A stretch of 64,000 bases of DNA, taken from Thermoanaerobaculia bacterium (GTDB lineage Bacteria; Acidobacteriota; Thermoanaerobaculia; Gp7-AA8). The notes beneath the pieces were generated by a model. That model was not told where the DNA came from and made no database searches. It was given only the letters and a program-made list of their open reading frames with translations. The stretch is from positions 47,941-111,940 of the forward strand of contig JADGNZ010000018.1 of NCBI GenBank assembly GCA_017883205.1. The letters are read 5' to 3'. Position numbers and translations under genes: made by a program. Of this stretch, positions 18,638-27,900 are shown piece by piece (the first letter of the stretch is position 1; each line of letters opens with the position of its first letter).

Positions 18638-18649
18638 AAAACCTTTGTC

Positions 18650-20017
18650 TCACGGCCTCGCCTTGAACTTCTCCCACAGCAACGTTTGATTCGTCTCGAG
18701 TGAAATGTCCTCTCCACCGATGAACAGACGCTTCACGTGCGTCACGATCTCCAGCGGATCGCCATCCGTCACGATGATGTTGGCGAGCTTGCCGGTCTCC
18801 AGCGATCCGATCCGATCGGCCATTCCGAAGATCTGCGCCGGCGCGATCGTCACCGCGCGAAGGGCCGCATCCTTCGGTAAGCCGAACGCCGCGCACGCGG
18901 CTGCCTGATACGGCAGGTTGCGCGCGTTGTGCGCATCCAGCGACTGGATGGCGAACGGAATCCCGGCATCGAACAACGTCTTCGCGTTTCCATAGACGAG
19001 ATCGTACGGATCGTCTTCGCGCGGAGGCGTCGACAGAATCGGGCCCAGGATCACCGGAATGTTGTGCGACTTCAGTTCCGGAATCACCTTCCCCACATCC
19101 TCGGCGTCCGCGAGAATCACCTTGAGCTTGAATTCGTCCGCGAACTTGATGGCCGCGCGGATGTCGCGCTCCAGGTTCGCGTGCATCACCACCGGCTCGC
19201 GCCCTTCGACCACAGGAACGAGCGCCTCGAGGATCAGATCGCGGTCGAAGCGTTTGACGTCCGGATGATTCGCGCGCGCCGCCGCTGCTTTGGCGTAGGA
19301 CTGCGCGTCGCGAATCGTGTCGCGCAGCTTGTCGATCTGCTTCGTGTAGTTCTTCGCCGCTTCCTTGGCCGCTTCTTCATCCTGAGGAACCTCGTCGAAG
19401 GCCGCAGTTCGAAGGCGCGGGAAGTGAATGTGCATCGCCAGCGGAGCTTTGAGCGTCATCTCCTGAGGCGTCCATCCGGCGAGCTGAATCATCGCCGACG
19501 AGCCGGAGATGATGCCGCCCTCAGGTTCAGTGACCACGGTGGTGATGCCGTTCACGCGCGTGACGGGAATGACGTTGCTGTGCGGATTGAGGGCCACCTC
19601 GGCACGCGCGTTCGGATTGATGTCGCCGAGCTCCGCGCTGTCCACCGTGCCGGGCACGGCGCTGATCTCCACGAGTCCGACACCCGAACCGCTGTCGATG
19701 AGACCGGGATAGACGAAGAGGCCGGTGCCATCGATGACCGTCGCGTCGGCGGGAATCGCCACGTTCGCGCCGACGGCGGTGATGACGCCGTTCGCGAAGA
19801 CGATGGTGCCGTTCGCGATCGGTGCCGAGGTAACGGGGACGATGGTGGCGTTGCGGATGGCGAAGGTGAGTTTCTTGCCGGGGTTGTTCGGGATGACGGA
19901 TTGGGCGAAGGCGGATGTGGCGATTACGCAGGCGACAAAACCGCAGGCGAGCCGCCTGCGATACAGCCGGCGGGCCGCCGGCGCTACGGCGCTATTCGGC
20001 GCTACGACGCTATTCAT
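18650..20017 (-). CDS. Amidohydrolase-like protein, third gene of operon (no HxH)
   Basis: A 455-residue exported protein of the amidohydrolase superfamily: N-terminal urease-like beta sandwich (FAIRNATIVPVTSAPIANGT), TIM-barrel region, and C-terminal GSLETGKLANIIVTDGDP. The metal-binding HxH after the first strand is absent (VYPGLIDSGSGVGLVE), so it is probably not a classical two-metal hydrolase; a binding or scaffold role with its neighbours is possible. The N-terminus up to LYRRRLACG is read from a palindromic repeat, which also supplies the basic n-region before GFVACVIATSAFAQ. It overlaps the upstream gene by eight bases. Confidence 0.85.
   Translation of the reverse strand: MNSVVAPNSAVAPAARRLYRRRLACGFVACVIATSAFAQSVIPNNPGKKLTFAIRNATIVPVTSAPIANGTIVFANGVITAVGANVAIPADATVIDGTGLFVYPGLIDSGSGVGLVEISAVPGTVDSAELGDINPNARAEVALNPHSNVIPVTRVNGITTVVTEPEGGIISGSSAMIQLAGWTPQEMTLKAPLAMHIHFPRLRTAAFDEVPQDEEAAKEAAKNYTKQIDKLRDTIRDAQSYAKAAAARANHPDVKRFDRDLILEALVPVVEGREPVVMHANLERDIRAAIKFADEFKLKVILADAEDVGKVIPELKSHNIPVILGPILSTPPREDDPYDLVYGNAKTLFDAGIPFAIQSLDAHNARNLPYQAAACAAFGLPKDAALRAVTIAPAQIFGMADRIGSLETGKLANIIVTDGDPLEIVTHVKRLFIGGEDISLETNQTLLWEKFKARP
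19935..20016. repeat. Palindromic repeat forming the N-terminus of an amidohydrolase
   Basis: On the coding strand: AATAGCGTCGTAGCGCCG and AATAGCGCCGTAGCGCCG in tandem, then palindromes GCCGGCGGCCCGCCGGC and GCAGGCGGCTCGCCTGC. These encode MNSVVAPNSAVAPAARRLYR plus RRLACG. Confidence 0.8.
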
Positions 20018-21557
20018 TGGTCACCTCCGGCTTCGCCTCGTCATCGCTCTTGCCGGGCCTGCCTGACTTCTTGTTCTTCGCTTCGTCGTCGGCTTCCTTC
20101 TTCAAACGATCCTTCTTTTCTGTCGCCATCTGCGCGCGCGCGGCCAGATCGCGCTGACGGTCGAAAACGATCTCGCCGTCGACGAACGTCGTTTCGACAC
20201 GCGAGTACGCGGACAGCGGATGGCCAGTCCAGATGACGAGATCGGCGTCCTTGCCGGTGTCGATCGACCCGAGGCGGTGATCGAGGCGTAGTTGTTTGGC
20301 GCCATTCAGCGTGCAGAGTTTCAGCGCTTCCTCTTCAGAGAGTCCGCCGTACTTCATCGCTTTGGCAGCATCCTGATTGAGATGACGCGCCAGCTCGCCG
20401 GAATCGGAGTTGACCGAGGTGAGAACGCCGGCGCGGGTCATCAGCGCGACGTTGTAGGGGATGGCGTCAGCCGCCTCCGCCTTGAATCCCCACCAGTCGA
20501 TGAACGTGCCGCCACCGACGCCGTGCGCGGCGATCTCCTTCGCCACTTTGTAGCCTTCCAGCACATGCTGCAGCTCGCGAATCTTGAAGCCCTGCTCGTC
20601 GGAAAGATTGAGCAGCATCATGATCTCGTCGGCGCGGTAGCAGTGCGAGTGGACGTCGATCTTGCCGCGGAGGATGTCGGCCATCGTCTCCATCAGCAGA
20701 TCGCGCCGCGGCGGAATCGGGTTCTCACCGCGCTTCTTACGCGCGTCGTAGTCGTCCCACCGCGCCAGGTAATCCTTCGCATCCGTGAACGACTGGCGGA
20801 TCACTTCCTCGACGCCCATGCGCGTCTGCGGGTACTGCGCGGGGATGCCTGGAGGCGGGCGGAAGTTCGATGACTTCGGATTCTCACCGAGCGCGAATTT
20901 GATCGTGCGCGGCGCGTCAGCGATCGGCCACTCGGAGACCGGATGTCCCCACTTCCACTTCACGATCTGCGATTGCCCACCGATGGGATTGGCCGAGCCA
21001 TGAAGGATGAGCGCGGTCGTCGTCCCGCCGACGAGCTGGCGATAGACGTCGATGTCTTCGTTGTTCAGCACGTCGCCGATGCGCACCATGCCGCTGTTCG
21101 GCAGCGAGATTTCGTTGACGCTTCCCTCGACCGCAGTGTGGCTATGCGTGTCGATGATGCCGGGCATTACGAACTTGCCCGCCGCATCGATGACCGTCGC
21201 ATTCGCGGGCGCCGTGACGCGATCATTTGCACCAACCGCCGCGATCTTGCCGCCGTGAATGAGGATCGATCCATGCTCGATCTTGCCATGCGTGATGGTG
21301 AGGATCGTGGCATCGCGGATGACGATGTCCTGGGCGGAGAGTGTTGTTGCCGCGAGCAGGAATGCAGTCGCGAGCAAGGTCTTGAATCGAACGTTGGGAG
21401 TCGGGGGTCGGGTGTCGAAGCTGCGGGTGTCGCGTTTCGGGTGTCGGGTGTCGGATGCGGACGGGTAGTCTTGTGCCGAGTATCGAATGTCGCAGGCCGC
21501 TGACTTTTCTCCGACCCCCGACTCCCGACAAACGACTCCCTCTTTTACGATTTTCAT
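20010..21557 (-). CDS. Amidohydrolase with intact HxH motif, second gene of operon
   Basis: A 515-residue imidazolonepropionase/prolidase-like amidohydrolase. The metal motif is present (MPGIIDTHSHTAVEG), as are a second His pair (KIDVHSHCYRADEI), the barrel Asp region (TSVNSDSGELARHL) and the C-terminal GSIDTGKDADLVIWTGHPLS. Signal peptide core VRFKTLLATAFLLAATTLSA is preceded by a strange 50-residue Arg/Asp/Pro-rich leader (for example SDTRHPKRDTRSFDTRPPTP) encoded by a GTGTCGG-type repeat, so the true start may lie downstream (a TTG in KTLLA). It overlaps both neighbours by a few bases. Likely the only catalytic member of the trio. Confidence 0.88.
   Translation of the reverse strand: MKIVKEGVVCRESGVGEKSAACDIRYSAQDYPSASDTRHPKRDTRSFDTRPPTPNVRFKTLLATAFLLAATTLSAQDIVIRDATILTITHGKIEHGSILIHGGKIAAVGANDRVTAPANATVIDAAGKFVMPGIIDTHSHTAVEGSVNEISLPNSGMVRIGDVLNNEDIDVYRQLVGGTTTALILHGSANPIGGQSQIVKWKWGHPVSEWPIADAPRTIKFALGENPKSSNFRPPPGIPAQYPQTRMGVEEVIRQSFTDAKDYLARWDDYDARKKRGENPIPPRRDLLMETMADILRGKIDVHSHCYRADEIMMLLNLSDEQGFKIRELQHVLEGYKVAKEIAAHGVGGGTFIDWWGFKAEAADAIPYNVALMTRAGVLTSVNSDSGELARHLNQDAAKAMKYGGLSEEEALKLCTLNGAKQLRLDHRLGSIDTGKDADLVIWTGHPLSAYSRVETTFVDGEIVFDRQRDLAARAQMATEKKDRLKKEADDEAKNKKSGRPGKSDDEAKPEVTNE
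21391..21535. repeat. GTGTCGGG-type word repeat overlapping an amidohydrolase N-terminus
   Basis: Tandem words GGGAGTCGGGGGTCGGGTG, GGGTGTCGCGTTTCGGGTG, GGGTGTCGGATG and a partly complementary GACCCCCGACTCCCGAC. They are shared with 15040-15125 and 23216-23398. Here the repeat lies inside the apparent coding region. Confidence 0.7.
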
Positions 21558-23179
21558 TTCTTACTCCCCGTGAACGGGAACGTGCCGAGCGTTGTCGCCA
21601 CGGTCCCTTCCATGTTCGAGCCGTGCAGCGTGCCGTGGAAGAGCCAGTCGCCCGCTTCTTCCTTGCCGCGGCCGGAGATCGAGAACTCGACCGTCGTGCC
21701 GTCGAACGTTCCGTTGCCGATGCTGCCGGAGCCGCGGTCGCCGGAGAACGTGCCGCTGATCTGGCCGCTCTCGACGTGCAGCGTTGCGGAGATACTGGCG
21801 TCGCCGGCGGTGGTCTTGACGACGAAACTCCAACTGCCGTCGATGCCTGACGTGGCAGCTCCCGCTCCCGCCGTCCCCGCGCCACCCGGCTTCTTCTTCT
21901 CATCCTCGACTGTCACTTTCGACTCGCGCCCGTCGATGAAGATCCGCTTCACCTTCGCTTCTTTATCGAAGATCGGTTTGTCGGTGATGACGATGTTGGC
22001 GATCTTGCCGCGGTCGAGCGATCCGAGCTGGCGGTCGATGCCGATGATCTTTGCCGGATTGATCGTGGTGGCGCGCAGGGCGTCGTCGGCGGAGAGGCCG
22101 TTCTCGATCGCCTTGCGAATGCCCGGCACGAAGTCGCTCGTCTTTCCGGCGCCACTGACGAGCGCGAAGAGCACGCCGCTCTTCGCCAGGACCGCAGGCG
22201 TCGTTGGCGCGAGCTGCCGGTCGCGGATGACGCGGAGCGGCTGTTCTTCGCGGTCCTCTCTCGACGTCGGCGCGACCGGCCACTTAATCGAGACGAGCAC
22301 CGGCGCGCCGAGCGACTTGAGCTCGTCGCCCATCTTGTAGCCCTGACGCGCACCGGCGATGACGGGCCGAACGTTGAATTCTCTCGCTATGAGCTCGACG
22401 CGGCGGATCATCAGCTCGCTGTCGGCGACGAAGACGACCGGTACGTCGCGACGAAGAACCGCGCCGAGGGCTTCGAGCGAAGGGCTCTCGTCGGGGCGCT
22501 TGTAGCCGGCAGGATTCTTGTCGTAGATCGTCCGCGCCGCGCTGTACTGCTGCGCGTCGAGCAGCGTCTGCTTGATGTACGAGATCACGCCCATCAGCGA
22601 GTCGGGATAGGTCCACGCCGGACGCGGATTGAACGAGATCTGCTGCGTGGCCGGATTGCGCACCACGCGCGACTCCATCGTTCCGCCGCCGAGGTTGAGG
22701 GCGACGGACTGGCCGTTGAAGATGCCGAAGGAAGGGGCGGTGACGATCGTCAGCACGCCGGTGGCGCGCTTGGCATCGACATCATCGTCGGTCAGCTTCG
22801 CCTCGCGGAACGCCAGGAACGACGGACTCGTTTCCGGCAGCGCGTCGGCAGGCGGTGTGCGCGCGCCGCCACCTCCGCCTCCCCGCCGTCGCGGCGCGCT
22901 CGCGCTCGGAAACCCGAGCGACGTCATCGCGTCGATGAGGCCGGGATAGATGTGGCCTCCTTTGACATCGATGATCGTGGCATCGAGCGGGATGGCCACC
23001 GCGGAGCCGACCGATTCGATCAGGCCGTCGCGAATGATCACCGCGCCGTTGTCGATCGCCGGCCCGCTTGCCGGATGGATCGTCCCACCCGTGATCGCGT
23101 AAACGCCCGGCGCCTCCGCGAAGCACGGCACCGAAGCAAGAAGAAGAAAAACCGAGAAACAGAGGAAACGTCTGGACAT
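21554..23179 (-). CDS. Amidohydrolase-like protein, first gene of operon (no HxH)
   Basis: A 541-residue exported protein; start at MSRRFLCFSVFLLLASVPCF (signal peptide). Residues 20-400 form an amidohydrolase fold (ITGGTIHPASGPAIDNGAVI, GSLDRGKIANIVITDKP), but the HxH position reads YPGLIDAMTSLGFPS, so active-site metal ligands are missing. A Gly-rich insert (RRRGGGGGGARTPP) follows. The last ~120 residues form an extra beta domain after a GAGTAGAGAATSG linker. Four-base overlap with the next gene. Secreted amidohydrolases in tandem with degenerate partners suggest a multi-subunit complex. Confidence 0.85.
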   Translation of the reverse strand: MSRRFLCFSVFLLLASVPCFAEAPGVYAITGGTIHPASGPAIDNGAVIIRDGLIESVGSAVAIPLDATIIDVKGGHIYPGLIDAMTSLGFPSASAPRRRGGGGGGARTPPADALPETSPSFLAFREAKLTDDDVDAKRATGVLTIVTAPSFGIFNGQSVALNLGGGTMESRVVRNPATQQISFNPRPAWTYPDSLMGVISYIKQTLLDAQQYSAARTIYDKNPAGYKRPDESPSLEALGAVLRRDVPVVFVADSELMIRRVELIAREFNVRPVIAGARQGYKMGDELKSLGAPVLVSIKWPVAPTSREDREEQPLRVIRDRQLAPTTPAVLAKSGVLFALVSGAGKTSDFVPGIRKAIENGLSADDALRATTINPAKIIGIDRQLGSLDRGKIANIVITDKPIFDKEAKVKRIFIDGRESKVTVEDEKKKPGGAGTAGAGAATSGIDGSWSFVVKTTAGDASISATLHVESGQISGTFSGDRGSGSIGNGTFDGTTVEFSISGRGKEEAGDWLFHGTLHGSNMEGTVATTLGTFPFTGSKK

Positions 23180-23215
23180 TCGTACCCCCAGCGGCGCGAC
23201 ATGATACGGGATGGT

Positions 23216-23398
23216 GCGGGAGTCGCTCGTCGGGGGTCGGGTGTCGGAGAGGAAAACTTTGCGCGAGGGTCGCGTTTCGGGAGTCGGGTGTCGGAGAGAG
23301 AACCTTCGCGCCTCAGCAACGCGATCGCTCAGCAATCCAGGAAGTCAGCAACAAGCCGCTACGACTCCCGACCCCCGATCCGCGACACCCGCACATTG
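23216..23398. repeat. GTGTCGGG-type word repeat in a divergent promoter region
   Basis: Words GTCGGGGGTCGGGTGTCGG, GGGTCGCGTTTCGGGAG and complementary CGACTCCCGACCCCCGAT fill the gap 23180-23435 between the amidohydrolase operon and the MglA-type gene. No other gene is seen there. Confidence 0.65.
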
Positions 23399-23435
23399 AC
23401 TCCTCCACCCCCCTTCGCTACGCTCATCGACTCCC

Positions 23436-24662
23436 ATGGTCCTCTTCAACTACGCCACCAAAGAGATCACCGCGAAGATCGTCTACTACGGTCCCGGCCT
23501 CTGCGGTAAGACGACGAATCTGCAGTTTGTCTATGACTCGCTGCCGTCGAACAACAAGAGCAAGATGCTTTCGCTGGCGACGAAGACCGACCGCACCCTC
23601 TTCTTCGACTTCCTCCCTCTCGACCTCGGCAAGATCCGCGGGATGCGCACGAAGGTGCAGCTCTACACGGTTCCGGGGCAGGTCTACTACAACTCCACGC
23701 GCCAGCTCGTGCTCAAAGGCGCCGACGGAGTCGTCTTCGTCGCCGACAGTCAGGACCACGCCACCGACGCCAATCTCGAATCGCTCCAGAACCTCGAGGA
23801 CAATCTCAAACGCCAGGGCGTGCGCATCCGCGAGATTCCGCTGGTGATCCAGTTCAACAAGCGCGATCTGCCGAACGCGCTGCCGGTCGCCGAGATGGTG
23901 GCCGAGGTGAACAAACTCGGCGTGCCGCACTTCGAATCGGTGGCCACGACCGGCGTCGGCGTCGAAGAGACGTTGAAGGGCATCACGCACCTCGTCCTGT
24001 CGCATCTCATCAAAAAATATGGCCTGGAAGGCTCCGAGCCGCTCGACCGCGAGATCCAGATTCTGAATGCCGCTCCCGCGGAAACGCGTCCCCACGATTC
24101 GTTGTGGGATGACGATGACGTCGTCGGCGAACCGCTGCCCACAGCAAAACCCGCGGCATCGTCTTCGTTCGTTCTCGACGACGCGCATGGCGCGGACGAT
24201 CTTCCGATGGTGCCGACAGAACTGATCGCCCCCAAACCCGCCGCTCCGGCCGCAGCGAAGCCGGCCCCGAAGGCCGCCGCCGCGCCTCCGCCCCCGGAAC
24301 CGTTCGACGATTTCGTCGATTACTACGCGAAGCCAAAGGATGACGACGACGAACCGCCATCATCAGGCCTCTCCATCCTCGGCGGACCCGGCTCGCCGTT
24401 TTCGTCGCTGGACGATCCGTCGAGCGACGTGCCGATGATGTCGATCGAGATCCCGCTTCCCGAGGGGATCTTGAGCTCGCTGCCCGAACTGGGCGCCCCG
24501 TCCGGCGCGCGTGCCGCCACCGCCTCCAAACCAACCGAGCGCCGCGCCACCGACGGCCTGGTAAAAGAAGTGACCGTCCCCCTGAACATCACCCTCGACG
24601 AGCTCCGCCAGCACCGGAGACTGCGCCTGAAGATCACGCTGGACGTGAATCTGATTTCATAG
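23436..24662 (+). CDS. MglA-type small GTPase with long acidic/Pro-rich tail
   Basis: A 408-residue protein. Residues 1-195 are an MglA-like GTPase, the polarity/motility switch of Myxococcus: P-loop YYGPGLCGKTTN, TKTDRTLFFDFLPL, the MglA-typical VPGQVYYNSTR in place of DxxG, and NKRDLP for guanine recognition. Residues 195-375 are a low-complexity Ala/Pro/Asp tail (AAAKPAPKAAAAPPPPEP) with repeated DxPMMSIEIPLPEG-like peptides, then a short conserved-looking end TVPLNITLDELRQHRRLRLK. The tail is much longer than in classical MglA (about 195 residues) and may recruit partners. No MglB is adjacent. Confidence 0.9.
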   Translation: MVLFNYATKEITAKIVYYGPGLCGKTTNLQFVYDSLPSNNKSKMLSLATKTDRTLFFDFLPLDLGKIRGMRTKVQLYTVPGQVYYNSTRQLVLKGADGVVFVADSQDHATDANLESLQNLEDNLKRQGVRIREIPLVIQFNKRDLPNALPVAEMVAEVNKLGVPHFESVATTGVGVEETLKGITHLVLSHLIKKYGLEGSEPLDREIQILNAAPAETRPHDSLWDDDDVVGEPLPTAKPAASSSFVLDDAHGADDLPMVPTELIAPKPAAPAAAKPAPKAAAAPPPPEPFDDFVDYYAKPKDDDDEPPSSGLSILGGPGSPFSSLDDPSSDVPMMSIEIPLPEGILSSLPELGAPSGARAATASKPTERRATDGLVKEVTVPLNITLDELRQHRRLRLKITLDVNLIS

Positions 24663-24664
24663 GT

Positions 24665-24805
24665 CAGAAGGCAGAGAGCAGAAGGCAGAAGTGCTGACAG
24701 CGACTCTCGCGCTTTCTCCGTCTGCCTTCTGCCTCACCGAAATGTTGCTCAAGGGTGTGGCGTTGTCCGAACCGCCGAAGGCCACTTCTGCCTTCAGCCT
24801 TCTGA
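24665..24805. repeat. CAGAAGGCAGA inverted word repeat
   Basis: Left arm CAGAAGGCAGAGAGCAGAAG to AGTG (24665-24693), right arms TCTGCCTTCTGCCT (24721-24734) and CACTTCTGCCTTCAGCCTTC (24783 onward). It fills the gap between the MglA-type gene and the tRNA. Confidence 0.7.
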
Positions 24806-24820
24806 TTTCAGCCTTCCAAC

Positions 24821-24910
24821 GGAGGAGTGGTCGAGTGGTTTAAGGCAGCGGTCTTGAAAACCGCCGTACCGGAAACGGTACCGTGGGTTCGAATCCCACT
24901 TCCTCCGCCA
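24821..24910 (+). tRNA. tRNA-Ser(UGA)
   Basis: A 90-nt class II tRNA: acceptor GGAGGAG/TTCCTCC with a terminal G-U pair, U8-G9, anticodon loop CTTGAAA (anticodon UGA) on stem GCGGT/ACCGC, long variable arm GTACCGGAAACGGTAC, T arm GTGGGTTCGAATCCCAC, encoded CCA. It marks the left edge of the island that follows. Confidence 0.97.
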
Positions 24911-24916
24911 ATTGGC

Positions 24917-27900
24917 TCAGCCGCCATTCTTCTTATCGTGTCGTGAGGGAGATTCGGAGCGTTCGCGCGGTTTCTGAACCGTCTTCTTCGCGGATCGTTT
25001 TGCGTCAGTCTTGCGTGACGATGTTTTCGTTGCACGCGGTTTGGAGGACTTGTCGGTTGCGGCCTTGGCGGGACGCGAGCAGTCCAAAACATACGCGCGG
25101 ATGAGTGTTCGGCCGCTTGACAGCTTTCTTGCCTGATCATCAAAAAACGACCGTGCATCGTCGAGCGTCCAGTGATGGCACTTCGCCTTACCCCCGTCAG
25201 CGTCGATCCAGCCGTCACTTCCAAACCAGAGAACGAGGTAGATGCCGTGCGGCGACTCCGAGTCCTTCAGGTAAAGGCCGAGCAACTGATTCTTCATTGC
25301 TGTTGTCAGGTCCTTGTGCCAGCATCCCTTTGTCTCGATCGTGGCATGCAGCGGAGGATAGTGGCCAACGTCGTGCCCCTGCGGGCGAGCCTCGACTTTT
25401 ATGTCCGTGTAGTAGCCAGCGCCGACTTCCACTTCCTTGTTTGCGAAGAGAGACGGCAGCCCCTCTTTCTGACGCTTGAGCCGGTCGAGGATCCAGTTGC
25501 GGATGTCGTTTTCACCTTTCGGTCGGTCCGCGTTCCAGAGCGACTCGACCTGTGGGTTCTCGCCGCGGAGACTCTGCTGAATCTCGTCGAGGGCAATGGT
25601 GATGACATCGAGAAGGTGCGCTCCATCACGAACGATGCGCCGGCGTGCGTCGGTGACCATCCGAAAGATCGCGGACGGCTCTGGCGCGTGCCATTGCCGT
25701 TCCGCGAAGGCATTCTTCGCGTGAGTGATGGCGTCGCTGCCGATGAGTTCGGGATACTGTTCACGTAAGTCACGAACGTCATCCACTTCCCCTCGGTGAA
25801 TCAGATGGGACACGAGATCGAGGGCGACGTGCTGCACCGGCGTACGGTCCGCCATCGAGGGCGCTGCCCCGTGGCGATCGACGAGGAAATGCGCGAGCTC
25901 ACGGACATTGCCAGGTGAAAGTTTCGTCGCGATGAAGTACGCGTTTTGGGGTCCGAGGCCACGGCGCAATACGCGCAGGTCGGTCTCGGGGAACGCCTGA
26001 AGGAAGGACCACACCACTTTCCACCCCCCATCGCCTGCCTCTTCTACGAGTCGCGCTGCCGCCTCGATTGCATAGTCGTTCGCCTGGCCGGCAGTTATCG
26101 CTTCCGTCACGCGTCGTTCGGCATCTTTGCGTGCTTCTGGCTCATTCTTCTGAAGCAACAACTCGAGCACGAGCCCATACGCTGCCGGGAAGAGGGCGCC
26201 GCCGAGACGATCGGCCAGTCCCTCACGAATCGCGTCATTCCAATGACGACCCGCGACTTGGAGTGAGAGGAAGAACGCCTCGGCCGTTTGTCGCTGCGAT
26301 TCAATATCGAAGAGCGCGAGCACGAACGCCGCGACGTACGCCCCGTCGGCTAATGGTGCGACGATCGCCGCGACTTCGTCTGGATCTCCTCCGTGTTCGG
26401 GTGCTACCAGAAGTGCCGGAAGCCATCCGCGCAAAACCTCATCTTCGATTCGTCCTTCCTCTAGATATTTGATTGCGGCTAGGAAAGCGAGAGTCGGCTG
26501 TGGCCTGCCGCTGCCGATGTCTTCGACGCTCACTGGAGTGGCGAGACGCACGAATACATCCGCGGCATGCATCAGTTGCTCCGGGCCTGCCTCGAAGCGC
26601 TTTCGCAAGGTGGCTAGAATCGCCTCGATACTGCCTTCATAGGTACTAGTGTCGGTTGCGGCGGTGTAGACGGCGTTTGCCCACCACATTGGTTCTGGAT
26701 CAGACAATCGTTCTGCGAGACGCGACCAATGGTCGGGTGGCGGAGCCGGTTTTGGCGCTGACGACAGATGGAGCAATTCGTACTGGGACTTTAGCTTCTC
26801 CGCCTGCGGGCTGCCGAGATCGACCGGCTGCAGCACACCGTGAAATGCTTCCGCGACGGCGGCTTCCCCGGCACGAAGAACGAGATCGTTTGCTACTGCG
26901 TCATCGCCAGACCAAACCACCCACATCAGATGTGCCCACAGGCTCTTGCGATCTGTCTGCGCGGCCTGAAGCTGCTCAAGCATCCACTGCATGTCCGCTT
27001 CGCTCACCAGGAAATGCGGCAGAGCATGACGATCCGCGGGCTTGAGCTGCGCGACGATCCGCGTAACCAGCGGTTTCCGAACGTCATCGGAGAGAGGTGC
27101 CGTGTACGCTCGCCGTGCAAACGCAGCGATGCTCGTGCTCATGCGACGCGCCTCGGCAGCGATCGCGTCGGGAAGCAGGGCGACGAACGGTTCTTCGTGC
27201 GCATGGTCATACGCGAACAGCAGCACACGAGTGACGAGGTTCTCGAAGTGGCGGTCGAACTCGCGCGCGGGCGGACGTTTCGGAATCCACGCGAGCCCGG
27301 CGGCCGCAAAATCGGCATCGAAGTCGCCACCGAGCTTCTCGCGCACGAACCGCTCGAAGGCTCCGTAGAAATAGTTCTCCTGGGGCGGCTCGCCGGCGAG
27401 AGACGAGAACAGGGTCTTAGCATCGATGAAGTCCGGCCACAGCAGGTCTAGCAGCCGCCCGCGGATGTCGGCGTCGTAATCGGCGCCGATCGCATCAGGC
27501 AGCAGTATGGCGAGCCGGCCGATCCCGCTTGTTCGCGGCAGTCCGGCGATGACGTCGAGCGACGCGTGTCGGAGCGCGAAAGAAGACGCGGGATCGAGAA
27601 CAACATCGATCATCTGGTCCACGAACGGTTCCGCGCCGGTCGCGGACGCGATCACCACGACCAGTCGTTTTGCGGCGTCATCACCCTCGAGCCGCGCTGC
27701 GAGCTGCTCGCGCAGGTTCGGGTGACTGAGCTTCGCGAGATCATCGGCGCGCAGGTCGCGGAGAATGAGGGCTTCCTCCGTGTGATGTTTGAAGAGCGCG
27801 TCGACGAGCGCGTGCCGGTCGTCATCAGCAAACGTCGAGACGTCCGCACGCAACACAGCTGCGGGATCGAGGTCGATCAGACTCCGCCGCAGCTGCCCAT

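Noticed and set aside
24821..24910. Phage-type attachment site at the tRNA 3' end
   Set aside because: The duplicated sequence reaches hundreds of bases upstream of the tRNA into the mglA tail and no integrase is present, unlike a standard integrase-made island.
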